Source of the DNA: Sphagnum compactum
Lineage: Eukaryota > Bryophyta > Sphagnopsida > Sphagnales
Direction: 5' to 3'
Assembly (NCBI GenBank): GCA_965153455.1
Contig: OZ234494.1
Location: forward strand, 16,802,001-16,866,000
Length of the DNA stretch: 64,000 nt
Position 1 is the stretch's first letter. Every line of letters starts with the position of its first letter. The position numbers and the translations under genes were made by a program. The notes beneath the pieces were generated by a model, which was not told the origin of the DNA, made no database searches, and was given only the letters and a program-made list of their open reading frames with translations. This document shows, piece after piece, positions 38,022 to 50,690 of the stretch.

Positions 38022-39815
38022 GACAAGGAATACGAAGTGACTGCACAAAGAAATAAAGAGTGCAGCAGGGCCTGCAGATTGTGTTGTGAATCTCCCTTTC
38101 TCTCCACAGAAGAAAAGAGTAGAGAATGTTGAGGATTTAACGGAAGTAAAAATCTTGAGAGCAACCGTATTAAAGCCCTTCTCCAGCAATTCTCAAACCA
38201 CTTCTGCAAGCAGAGAAAAGGGAATTAACGAGGTACTATGTACCTCAGGAGGGGTCATGATGCTGAGCGTAATTTCAAGGTGTTTGAGTCCAAGTTGCGA
38301 GGTTATGAAACAGGTAGCGTAGACTAGGAGACCTGTCCCACGCAGCGCCCTTGAGGCGCTTTAATTATCCTAGGCTTTGATGAGCTCTGTGCGTTTGAAG
38401 GTTCGCCGTTTGCTTCCATTTTTTTTATAGCATTATCAGTATTTTTTTCCTCACGAATCGGTATCCGAAAGTCCGGGACGACAATCGTTTCCAAGACAAA
38501 GAGGACGCATCTAAAAGGCATAGAATCTCCTCGCTTTGATCTGTCAAAGCTGGCATTTGCTGTACACGTGAAGAGTCGATGTGATCGTCACAACGATGGC
38601 TAGTGGTCGAGCAGCCTCCAATCAAGTTCACAGGTGCAAGCAAGTCAGAGGAGGAAGGAAGCTCGCATGCACTCTCTCTCTCTCCCTGCAACTCCCCTGT
38701 GTGGTGGTGGGCCTGTCATTCTTTTGGGGGCAAGAAATCGTCAAAAGGTGACACAGTTTTCTGAAATGGGATTATTCTGTCGCAAATGCCCGTTCTTAAA
38801 AAAGAAACCCTCCTGACTGACTACACACAATTATGCGTTTTCTGGGAAAGAGTGGTCTTAAAGTCGAAATCTGCCTAAGGATGGATGCTGGGCACTGTGG
38901 GCTCCGTCAGGGAATGGAAAAAGCAAAACACACTGGTTCCGTGTCTGTCTGGCATGGTGTGGAATTGGGTGGCTTAATAATGTTGAGCACATAGAAATTA
39001 TGCCTTGGGGACAATTTCGCTGAATTTGAGAGAGTTGAATAATGGGGCACGCAGTAGACATCAAAGTGAACCCTGATTCCTACACAGCAAGCGAGGCAAC
39101 AAGCCAACTGTGGATTTCCCACTTTCATTTGTCAATTGTGAACTAAAACCACTTAGATTGTTACTGGTACACATAATCATCTGTGTTAGTGTGATCCATA
39201 TTGACTTCGGCTGTACACTATTTGCGCACTAGCCTAGTAGTGACCATCTGGATTGATGAAAAAAATGAACTGATTTTCTTAAAATTAAGTTCCATTTGAA
39301 TGAAAATATTGAAAGACGGTTCATGCAATTTGAATTGAATTTCAATTCAATTGAATTCAGATTTACTTGAATTGTAACCAAATCAAATTCCTGAAATAAA
39401 TTGAATTTTTAATTTTAATTTTAATTAAAATATGTTGAAGGAAATTCAAATTCAACTAAATTCAATTTTAATTTAATAATTGAATTAAGATTCAATTGAA
39501 AAATGAGATGCAAATTGGTGAAGAAGGCACTGAAAATCTCCTCATAAATTTGGTGTTGAAGTTTTTTTTTCTCTTCTTAAGCAAAAAATTTCATAACAGA
39601 CACGTTTCCATGCCTCTTTATTTACAAATGGGATACACTTTGAAACTGTCCAAACGACAACTTACAACTTATGAAATGTAAAGTTCTACCAAAATCAATT
39701 CTGATGAATCATTGTCAGTGGAATTAGTTGGGCTGCCTTCCAAATTAAGAATTTTTTCTCAATGAACCTCTTTGATTGGCCCATCACAAACAAGTTCTAA
39801 AACTTTGTAGTTGTT
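38022..39815. repeat. Segmental duplication block B (5' flank of RLK copy B)
   Basis: Sequence directly upstream of RLK B matches that upstream of RLK C (38022-38590 against 52326-52886). From about 38590 it matches both A (from 15535) and C (from 53876). About 1 kb present in C (52887-53873), part of which is also in A, is missing here, so B probably lost it. B keeps sequence matching A 17702-18160 that C lacks. Similarity fades at about 39810. The promoter of RLK B must lie here, but no element is obvious. Confidence 0.75.
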
Positions 39816-39832
39816 TTGGGAAACAGTGGTGT

Positions 39833-40690
39833 GAACTGGGGGATTGGCAGAAGTGAAGGTAGACTTTCATCAGGTGTAAAAAGAAATGAACATCCATTCC
39901 CTAGGATATGGTTTTGTTATTGATCAGTAAATTGAGAAATGGTTGTGTTGCCTTTGTGAATGGCTTTTCCTTGGGATAGATCCAATGCCTAGAGATCTCT
40001 TTGGGAAATGGTTATGTTAACTTGGGGAATGGAAAAGGCTAGATAGACTTTCATCCATGGATTAAGAAGGCAAATGAATACCCATTCCCTAGGAAATAGG
40101 CAAATGTGCTGCATGACAAGTGTTTCATGAAATGGTCTCATTACTTGAGAAATGGCAAAGGTTGGGATAGACTTTCATTTGGGAAAAAGAAACAGGAATT
40201 GAATAACCCATCCCATAGCAAATGGTTGTGTTGTCTCAAGGAAAGGCAAAGGCCAAAAAAAAGAACATGATTAACCATTTTATCACTGGGTGTGTTCCAC
40301 AAGGAATGACAATAGCCAAGCAACACAGTGGTTGGGGAATGATTGGGGAGCATTTGTTGTTCACAAATCTCTTCTTAGAGGATGTTGATATCATTTAAAA
40401 GTTTGAAAATTTCACCAATAGTCAATTTATGTGAAATAATTAGTTTTTTTTGTCTTAGTTGCACATACAATAGATTTAAAATATGGAGGAAGGCTACATA
40501 ATGAATGAAAATTGTATAAAGGATGAAAAGTTGGTAATTAAATTTTCACCATGGATGAAAAAATTAAAAAGTACAAAATGAATGAAAGTTGGGGAGAAAA
40601 ATTGCACAATGGATGAAAATTGAAAATTAAAACATGACATGGATGAAAAATTAAAAAGTTGAACTTGTACAAAGAATGAAACAATGAAAA
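39833..40690. repeat. Degenerate tandem repeats, no gene
   Basis: A motif of the form GGGAATGG...AAGG, TAGACTTTCATC, AAGAAA..GAA and CCATTCCCTAGGA recurs at about 39833, 40018 and 40144 (spacing about 185 and 126 bp). It is followed at 40490-40690 by a second irregular array built on ATGGATGAAAATT. No coding blocks were seen. Confidence 0.55.
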
Positions 40691-41219
40691 TATGTAGTGA
40701 CTCATTTACCTAGGGAGCACACTTAGTATAAAGTTTGGGATCTCTATTTGTGTCAAATGATCATTTTTATGAGGTATCATGAAACCTTGGGCTGTTTCAA
40801 TAGTTCTCTACCAAATAATTAATTTAATCCATAATTTTGGGTTCGGTAGCTACCTTTTTAATTCTGAAAATTTCAGCATATGTGTAATATATTTAATAGT
40901 ATTCATATGTACTTTAAAGATATTTCATTGTGTCAGTGATCAAATGGATGTAAAATAACTGATTTGGTCATGGAGGTCCTTAGTTCAAAACTAGTTGACA
41001 TCTTGATTGTGTCTTTTAAATTTTTTGAAAGTGTTAAATTTTTTCTGAAAATTTCAACAAAGTTGAAAATAATTTAATTCATGCCAAAGCCACCCAAATA
41101 CTACAATATTAGATAATTGTCCAACCTAATTTTTTAGTATATACATATTAAAGTTATCTTATATTAATTATAATTCAAATTTTAAATTATTACATACCTT
41201 ATGTTATAATTAAATTGAT

Positions 41220-41400
41220 TATTTAAATCATGTCCATACTTCTCGTCTCGCTCTCGTGCCTATTGAAGACATTGGATGTCCTGCAGGTCGTTTTTTTGTT
41301 TGTAAACTTTTGGGTTCCAAAATTGTACCCTTATTCAACGTTTCATGCACCTTTTGGTTTGCATCTTGATGTTCTTCAAGATTAATTAGAATTGTTTTTT
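41220..41400 (-). pseudogene. Gypsy gag fragment, sister to 25860-26015
   Basis: The plus-strand sequence TGCCTATTGAAGACAT, TGGGTTCCAAAATTGTACCC and TTTCATGCACC matches the gag end of the element at 20.1-26.2 kb with scattered substitutions. On the minus strand it corresponds to the N-terminal part of gag. Both copies lie at the left edge of an RLK copy, so the fragment may mark a duplication boundary. Confidence 0.65.
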
Positions 41401-41789
41401 CTTGCATAGGCCCAAATCAAAATCGGACTCCTACTTTGGGGTTGAAGAAACTTGGCCCCAAGGGAAGAGGCAAGCAAGGTGAGCTTGCGGGGACATGCAC
41501 ATTCCTTAAGTGCATCCCGAAGGGTTGGTTGGTAGTGTGGCCAACGCGGGAAGTCATGACCCCGCTCACATACTCTAAGTGTAGTTTGGGACTTGGGTTT
41601 GGCAAACCTAGGTGTTCTTTCTCGTACCTTGATAAGCAAATCTTTTAGTTAAGACTTGGTTGTTGTGACCAAGGCGCGAGATAGGGAAAGTCATGTCAAG
41701 TAGCTTAGGTCAAGAGTAGACTTGACTTATGACGCGCTCCCAAGTTCCTTGTAGACCCACTTGAGAGTCCAAGTATGCGGCAATGCGGA

Positions 41790-41912
41790 AGGAGTTGGAA
41801 CTTGGAACCGCTCCCTAACTCACAACACTTGGAGGGGTAAAGGGTCTTGTTGGAGCTCCGGGATGGGACTAGGAAGAATTGACAAGCTTATTCACTCACA
41901 CGGGCCTGCACA
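41790..41912. repeat. Dispersed repeat, sister to 4950-5080
   Basis: Contains AACTCACAACACTTGGAGGG, GGAGCTCCGGGATGGGACTA and TCACACGGGCCTG in the same order as near 4990-5075. The homology is broken by the start of the RLK copy C 3' flank at about 41925. Confidence 0.55.
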
Positions 41913-44900
41913 GAGATTTTATCATAGAAATGTTCATTGCTTATTTAAAATAATACAAAAGTTCATTCAATGTTCCATTTAAACACTTAAAAGTTATGGT
42001 TTCATTATACAAACAATTCAGATAAGCTGTTTTTACACAAAAAAATTTATTACAATTATTATTTTTCTACTCAATTTTATTTCCTTGTTTAAATAAAATC
42101 TATGGTTAGAATATAGTTAGATTTATCAAAAATCCAAAACACAACAAATAAAAAATATAAATCCATGTTTCTTCACCAAATATATACTTCTATCTTTACT
42201 CCAAATAAAACATATCAACAATCTAAAGTTTAAAAAATAGAAATTAGAATTGAAAACATGAACAATCTACGGCTTTCAATACCAACAAAACTTTGAATTC
42301 AAAAATGGGCATCTTTGCCTAATTTTAGCAACTATCTTCTTCACTCCATGTGTAAAACAAAAAAAACTCCCAAACTTTAACAATTTTCAAAACCTCATCC
42401 TAAATCACTTCGCTCCAAAAGTAGCTCAAAACTAAAAATGTTCAACAATTTTAATGCTATCTAGCTCCTTCACTGCCTGGATTGATCCCTACCATTCTCC
42501 TAATCTACTCTATCTTGGAAATAGCTCTATCCCAATGGCATAGTGGATCACAATTTACATGGTTAACTTTGTTAATTTTTTGAAAGACAATGTTCAAATG
42601 ACAATAAAGGCTAGCAATTTGATTTAGACTTTTTTTACATGGGCAAAGTTTAATATATGCATAAGCAATAGTTATTGAACAAAGAGGTGTCCATGACAAT
42701 AGGACCATTTTTCCATTTCAAAATAAATTTCTTGTAAGATCATAAATTATGCTTATCAATAGACTCAACAATAATGGATTTACATTTTCAATACGCCTCA
42801 AAGCAAATTTAAAGGTATTGCATTTTTCATTACAAGAATTTGAAACTTTATTTGGAATGATCACAAAAGTCTCTTCAAAACTTTAAAAACTTCTTAGCTA
42901 GTATATATCAATGCAATTTCATAACATGTTATGCATTCAATTTACATATTTAGTAAATATTTTTGTGAGGCTTGATTGCCAAATGTTCAATGTCAATAAA
43001 TCCATAAAATGAAGGGTTTTTTGATGATATATTGATGAAAAACGTGGAACAAATAAAAAACAAAGAAATGTGGCACATTAAGTTGTGCATGATTTAGGTT
43101 GTTCACTAAAACAACATTTGTCTCAAACTTGATTATAAATTAATTGATATGTCTTAAATAATGACTAATTAGGATCCAAAGTATTTAGTTCAATTTCAAC
43201 ATTGCCATGGTTAATAGGCACAACATGATGAAACCCAAGAAGGTTTGAGAAATCCATCTCATGAATCCTATTAACTTCTTTTGAAACAACCTCCATATCC
43301 ACCTCATTTAATAACATGGCTAACAAATGTGACATCAATGGACGTCTTGAGGCTGATTTTTGCACACATAATAATGCCACATCAATCACATGTCGTGCTT
43401 CATCATCCAATACGTTGTTCTTTAGTTGTCGGTCAATAAGATCAAACAAGTTATCTTGTTCATGTAAAGAATGTGCCTGAAAAGACCACCCACCCATTTT
43501 GGGGAAACAAATTAGATTCCTAATTTCTTTTTATCTTCTTAGTATTAAATATGGATTAGTGGGTCATTACTTGGATTTATTGCGTATCCTTTTGTTTCAA
43601 GGTATTCCTTTGTTATTTTTTTGTAATGGAACGAATGTTAATCCCTACTTTTATTTATTGATAAATGTGATAATTTTTTTCCATTAATAAATATATAATC
43701 TACTTTTAAATGAAACATTTAAAATTATACATTGGAATGATTTTTTAAAAAATTGAATTTTTTTGTGGGCCTAATAATGTTTTTCCTAAAAATTTCAAAT
43801 AAAATCTACTTCCAAACTATAAACAAGTGCCTTGTTTTCAATTTGACATCATTTTCATCAATATATAAATGAACCTTCTTGGTAAATTGGCATGGAAAAT
43901 GGGCATATTGTTAATAATTATTATTCACCAAATCATTCCATTTTAAATTATACAAAGTTTTTGATAAAAAAAATGAATTGAAGATGTGGATGTAAGTTAT
44001 AAACCTAACCATATTAACTTACCCATATGAGCATTAGCTTTCAATTGCCCACCAACATGAAGTCTAGATTTGTTGATTTGCCATCTTAGCATCACCAAGT
44101 GCTTCTTCCTTTTATGGCTATTGGATTTATTTCAATGGGTTAATGGACATTAATTTAAAATTTCTAATATGATGTAATTGGGGAAAATATGGCTACCCAA
44201 TCCTATCTGACACGAAATAACCGGGGTTTCATCTTTGTGATAATTGTCTTATTTATTGATCCTTATTAGCCTTATGTTGAATTTATAATAAATAACCATA
44301 TCAAGCAATTGGGTTGATGATTTAATGTCTTGCCCCCACAATATTACATTACATAATTAGGTTACTAATTTAACTTTTTATAAAAACTAAATGTACATAC
44401 ACTTACCCATTCAAGAAGGTAAATTTTGTTTGTTTCCAAAGATAAATCATTACTCTTGCGACCACTCACAATTTCCAAGAGAAGAACCCCATAGCTAAAT
44501 ACATCCACCTTTTCAGTGAGTTTGCCAAAAGTAGCATATTCGGGTGACAAATACCCCCTGCAAGAAAAACACAACTAAAAAAGTAAAAAATATATAAATC
44601 TATGTGCAAACTATGGTGAGAATTTTGTTTCAATGGTGTCAAAGATTAATCATTCAATTTTTTTCAGATGACACATATGTGTACATCTAGTCATAAAGCC
44701 ATTGCAACATCATATGTTGGTTTTGATGAGTGGAAAAATGTACATTATTCCAGCAATATGGGCAGTTGACAAGTGGCTTATATCTTCTAGAAATAATCGT
44801 GCCAATCCAAAGTCTGCAATCTTTGGGTTCAAATCTTTGTCAAGGAGTATGTTAGATGCTTTAATGTCTCGATGTATAATGCGTGGTTGCAAATATTCAT

Positions 44901-47900
44901 GAAGGTAAATGAGGCCATGAGCAATTCCCACACATATGTTGAATCGCATTGTCCAATCCAAGAATAAAACATTTTTTATGTTTCGGTCTACAAACAACAT
45001 AATGTTAACAATGATCAGTCATAAAGTATTTGATTATCATGCATGCATGACGTGCAAACCATTAGGATATCATCAAAATTTCTATGACATGGAAATTTAC
45101 CATGGTTAAGTTGAAAATGTCATACCCCAAAGAGCTTCAGCAAGGTTTTTGTTTTCCACAAATTCAAACACAATAAGTCGTTGTGTGCCTCGTAAAGAAC
45201 ATCCTTTCACCTTCACTAGGTTTTTGTGTCTAACACCAGTCATTAGCACAATTTCGTTCAAAAACTCACTTACTTGTTGATGTGATTTATTCAATAGTTT
45301 CACTGCCACATTTGTCCCATCAAGTAATATTCCCTACAAAAAACATAGAATTATTTTTTTAATCTTTCATCATTGAAGGAAAAATATCAATTATCAATTG
45401 GTAAATCAAGCACTATATATATTGCAAACATTGTAAATAATTCCATTAAACTAGACATGTTGAATGATGGAAAGACTATGAATTTGTAGGGAAGTTGGAA
45501 TATGGATTGACCTTATAGACTGCCCCAAAACCACCCTCTCCAAGCTTATTTGATGGATGGAAATCATTAGTGGCTAACTTTAACACATTATATGAATACA
45601 ATATAGGTTGCACTTGTTGTTTTGCAATTTTGTGAAAATGGTATTTGTTAAATTGTCATTCACTTCACATGTAAGTAGAATAACTTACAATTAATGAAAT
45701 GAACATTAAATAATCACATTATTGGTGAACTTTTACAAACCTACATATAAATGGGTCAATGAATGGACAAAATGATGTTATTACATCTACACACATCTAA
45801 TACAATTGAGTATGATTGCACTTTGGTAAGTAAGTACTTCAAATAGAAAAGAAGCAAATAATGGAGCTAAAAAATAAAAAATAAATTGAATTTCATTGTA
45901 CCTTTTTGAATTTCACAAAAGGCTAACATATTTTTGTGGTATTTCCAATATATGATAATGAAGAAGATTCCACCCACAAGTACAAAAATGGGTAATATTG
46001 CTGAAAATATCCAAGTTAATTTTTGATAAAATTCGTGGGAATTATAGCTTTTATAAATATCTGTTTCAAAAACAATTTAACCTTGGGTTAACAATTGAGT
46101 AAAACATGGATTCATTTTATATAAAAACTTGAAGTAATGGGTTTTTCAATAAAACATCATTTGCAAAGAAAACAACTATTGTAAAATTTCTCCAAATAGT
46201 CATATTAATTTGCAACAAATTCATATCTTGCTTCCCCTCCAAGTAGAATTCTCATAACATAGTTTGAACAAGTGCAATAAATTTCACTAACTTTTATCTT
46301 TACTACATGATGGCAGTCAACATTATCATAATGTTTAAATTTGAATGCCATGAATGCCAAAATTTGCAAATTTATGTGTTGAAACCTTTGGTATAGGATA
46401 ATGGAATTTTATGCACTTGTGGCTTTTTATGGTGTGTATTGTTTTTTTATGAATAATGCACAATTCCTAACTTGCCCATGAATGTTCAATCTTTAAAATG
46501 CAAGAAAATTACTGTGGTGTATATGCCCACCTATTTGGATGGAAGATGAATTGTCATGGCAATTTAGTTGTTCATTTTGGTTTTGGGAGACGACACAATT
46601 ACAACATGGATTCCCTCCAAGCTTGCAATGGTACACAATGTGAATCACAACATTGAAAAGTCATATATAAGTTTTTCATTTCTATAATAATATTTAAAAC
46701 TAATGAAGCTCTTAATAATATAGAATCAATTGTGTCCCACCCTATATTATTACAAAATGTGGGTGCCATTCAGTAATCCCCGTTCAATGGACCAATGAAT
46801 TCACTCAAAATCTCATGAAATCACTTTGCATACATGGAGACAATTTGCTTAGTGTTATTTAAGCTAAAACATCATGCTTAAAAAAATTGATTATGATGCT
46901 TAAATAATGAAAATAATGAAATTCATGAATTTGGTAATGAAACTTACAAGACGGGTGAATATATACCACTTTCCCAAGATGGGTTAAGGTGAGTTATCTT
47001 ATTGTTGACCATTGATATCAATGCCCCAGGCACCAAATGTCTAGTCAAATTGATTTGTAAATCCAAGACTCCAGTAAAGTTGTTGTTATCAAAATTGCTA
47101 CATGGAGGCCTCAAAATGTTAGTTCACAACACATTGTTTTACCAAGGAAAATTCACAATGTGTGCTTTAAACCTTAAATGTAAGGAATACCTATTTATAA
47201 ACTTTATAATTTCAAGTTCAAAGTCTTGTAGAATTACAAAATTTAGTTGTTATTTAGAAAAAATCTTAAATTATACAAATAAATATTCCAAAGTTGTTAA
47301 AGTTTCTAGGCTTAAAAATATATTGAAAAGTTAAATATTATAATTATTATGCAAAAATCAACCTAGTACCATTAAATAAATTGATGTTTATGCCATAACA
47401 TATGAGCATCAACACATGCAATTAGCTGCTAAGACATAAGTTACTCACACTTCTTGTAACATGAATGAACAGTTGAATAAATTAGATGGAAATGAACCAA
47501 TCAAATTGTTTTCACCCAAATTCCTGTGAGAAAACCATACTCATGTCATAGGTTAGATTTGAAATGACAAAGTCGAAATTGGGCAACACATAACATGCCA
47601 TGTTGTTTTATACATGACATGCATAAGTTAGATGGCATGGAAAATTTATGACGAATAAAAAAATTCATAAAAGAAAAGAAAAGAAAAGCTCAATTTAATC
47701 CTAAAATGAAACCACAATCATTATGCTCATCAACATTATTATGGATTTGTTGGAAAACTCATAAGATGTGTTTGTGTGTTACATAAATAATTTCAAATAG
47801 TAGTCCATCACAAATGTTCCTTTTTCAAGTTGCAAATGACAAATAAAATGGCTATATATGGACAGGTTTTGCATATGTGTTCTTCTTATGTAGAATTGTC

Positions 47901-48479
47901 TTAGGAAATTTGTTAGAATTAAACTTTATTAAATTAGCTATAGGGTTCATTATTTTGTTCAAATTCAAAAGACACAAGTATAATGTTTATATAAAGCTAT
48001 TGATTGCATGACAATTTTGTTATAACTATGAAGGCCTTAAAAACATTTTAAAGATCATGCACGAAAAGGAATGGAGCTCACTTACAAAGATTTCAAAGAG
48101 TTGGGGCAATGTTGCATGTCTTTCATAGTTGGAAGTTTGCCATATAATTTATTGTTAGATAGGTTTAAAACATTGAGCTTAGGGATTTCACTCCATATTG
48201 AAGGCAAGATTGATCCATTAAATTGATTATAACTTAAATCCCTAAATTACAACAAATAAGTGAAACCATGTAAGCATATTGTTAGATTATCACAATGTTT
48301 CAAGTCTATTGAACAATAATCATGTGCGATGTGGAAAAATAAAATATCAATTGTTCAATACTAATTGAAAACAACGATCTTGTAAACCTCAATTGCTTAC
48401 TAATTCAATATTGACGTTTAGTGGGTGGCCATATCTTAATTTCACTATAATGTTCAACACATGAATCCAAAACATATTA

Positions 48480-48955
48480 ACTTAACAAGGTCGTGGACCT
48501 ATCATTTGATTGGAAATTATTGAGCTTTTAAATTACACTATTGGGGTCCAACCACTCTATTACGAGTCGCACGTGCCCCCTTAAACCATTGTTTTATTTT
48601 TAGAATCTTCTTGAATTTTTTTAATGTCTTTCAAGTAAAAGTAAAAATCTTTAAAGTTTTCTTAATACTATTATGTTAAGGTGTATATTAAGAAATATTT
48701 AAAAATATGTCATTAAAAAATATTTTCAAATTGTGCTTTTAATGTTAAAACTGCTTTAAGTTATTTTTATGTAGCTTTTAAGTAGTAGTTACAAGAGGTT
48801 AAAAGTCCTTATACATATTTTTCATTCATTAGATTGATTCCAAATTTTTATGACAAGTACATAATGTATTCACAATAACATTTTATAAAAAATATATTTA
48901 TTATTATTAATATTTTTATAATCCGAAATTCAAAAAGTTAAGAAGTGGTTACGAC
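48480..48955. other. Unrelated filler replacing LRR exons in copy C
   Basis: To the left, homology to copy B ends at about B 33335; to the right it resumes at about B 36030. The 475 bases between are very AT-rich and match nothing else in the window. Either they are the remains of an inserted element whose insertion was accompanied by a deletion, or they are filler at a deletion junction. Confidence 0.6.
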
Positions 48956-49439
48956 TGCAACACTAATTATATTATTTTCGGAAATGTTGAAATTCTCAAA
49001 AAAAGAAAATTCTAAAGGAAAATTAAAGAATTTGATGGAATATTTGGCACTATATCAGTTATTGTAATGGAATCCTCAAAATTAATTAACTATTTGACAA
49101 ACATGTGTAAAAGTGGAGAAGGTTCTATTGGATGTAGATGAATAAAGTGACAAAATTAATGAATTAGACAGATTGCAAAACTAACTGGAACCAAGATGGA
49201 TATGCTTACAATGTTTCCAAATATGCCAGTCTGGCCCAGTGAAATTATTGTCATGAAGATCCCTGTGAGTCCACAATCCAGAGTGGCAAACCTTCTTGAA
49301 TAATTCCAACTAATTTCAAAAAATGCCATCCCAAAACCTTGCCCAAATTGCTCTATCAAATAAAAAATACAAATTTCGGTACATGAGTTCATCCAAAGCT
49401 TGAACATAGTTGGTGCATGGGTTGGATGGAAAAGTTGAG

Positions 49440-50690
49440 TTCTTACAAGAACTGCAAATTTGTAAGGCCTCCAATTTCAGATGGAAGGTTTCCAGTGAGG
49501 CCTAGATTGCCAGTTATAGTTCTGCAAGTTCCAAGAAGAGAAAGGCCATTCCATTAGTACAGACAGACCTCTGAAATAAACTGTAGGGGGTACCAGCCCA
49601 AGGTAAATGGTTGTTTGATAGTTGCATCTAATTCCAAAAAATGCCAAAACCTTACCCACATTGCTTTATCAAATAAAAAGTACAAATTTTGGTACATGAT
49701 TTTAGTCAAAGCTTGAGAATAGTTGGTGCATGGGTTGGAAACTTGGATGGAAGAATTGAGTTCTTACAAGAATTGCAAATTTGTAAGGCTTCCAGTGAGG
49801 CCTGGATTGCCAGTTATGGTTCTGCAAGTTCCAAGAAGAGAAAGGCTATTCCATTAGTACAGACAGACCTCTGAAATAAACTGTAGGGGGTACCAACCCA
49901 AGGTAAATGGTTGTTTGATAATTTCATCTAATTCCAGAAGATTGCCAAAACCTTACCCACGTTGCTTTATGAAATAAAAAATACAAATTTTGGTACATGA
50001 TTTTAGTCAAAGGTTGAAAATAGTTGGTGTATGGGTTGGAAACTTGGATGGAAGAGTTGAGTTCTTACAAGAACTGCAAATTTGTAAGGCTTCCAATTTC
50101 AGGTGGAAGGTTTCCAGTGAGGCCTGGATTGCCACTTATGGTTCTGCAAGTTGCAAGAAGAGAAAGGCTATTCCGTTAGTACAGACAGACCTCGAAAATG
50201 AAGTATAGGGTAAGGCCCCGATGTCAGGGAATTACTATGTGAGCACCGAGGGTGGATCCCGAGGTACTCGCAGTAATTCCTTGACAGTATGGCATTACCC
50301 TAACAATCAAAATGGATATGCTTACAATATTTCCAAATTTTCCAGTGAAATTTTTGTCATGAAGATCCCTGAGAGAGTCCACAATGCAGATCGGCAAACC
50401 TTCTTTAATAATTGCAACTGATTTCAGAAAATGCATCCCCAAAACTTCACACACTTTGCTCTATCAAATGAATAATACAAATTTTCGTGCATAATATATT
50501 CAAAGACTGAAAATAGTTGGTACATGGGTTGGATGGAAAAGTTGATTTCTTATAAGTTACTCAATTTTGTAAGGCTTCCAATTTCAGATGGAAGGTTTCC
50601 AGTAAGGCCTGGATTGCCAGTTATGGTTCTGCAAGTTCCAAGAAGAGAAAGGCTATTCCATTAGCACAGGCAGACCTCAAAATAAAGTGC
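49440..50690 (-). repeat. Fourfold amplification of one LRR exon in copy C
   Basis: The exon that is single in copy B (36548-36622) occurs here at 49447-49521, 49768-49821, 50069-50143 and about 50550-50628, each with flanking intron sequence; the first three units are spaced about 300 bp. The second has lost exactly 21 bases (7 codons), which keeps the frame. The first and third keep GT and AG splice sites; the fourth, in the position closest to B, has AT in place of the donor GT. A fragment of the neighbouring LDLHDNNF exon (50320-50385) sits between the third and fourth units, so pairs of exons were duplicated. Confidence 0.85.
50221..50287. mobile_element. Small foldback element in copy C
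   Basis: Two arms, TGTCAGGGAATTACT...GTGAGCACC and GGTACTCGCAGTAATTCCTTGACA, form an imperfect inverted repeat of about 24-26 bp around a short GAGGGTGGATCCCGA centre. The segment is absent from the matching place in copy B and from the other units of the exon array. The arms suggest a miniature inverted-repeat element, but no target duplication is clear. Confidence 0.55.
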
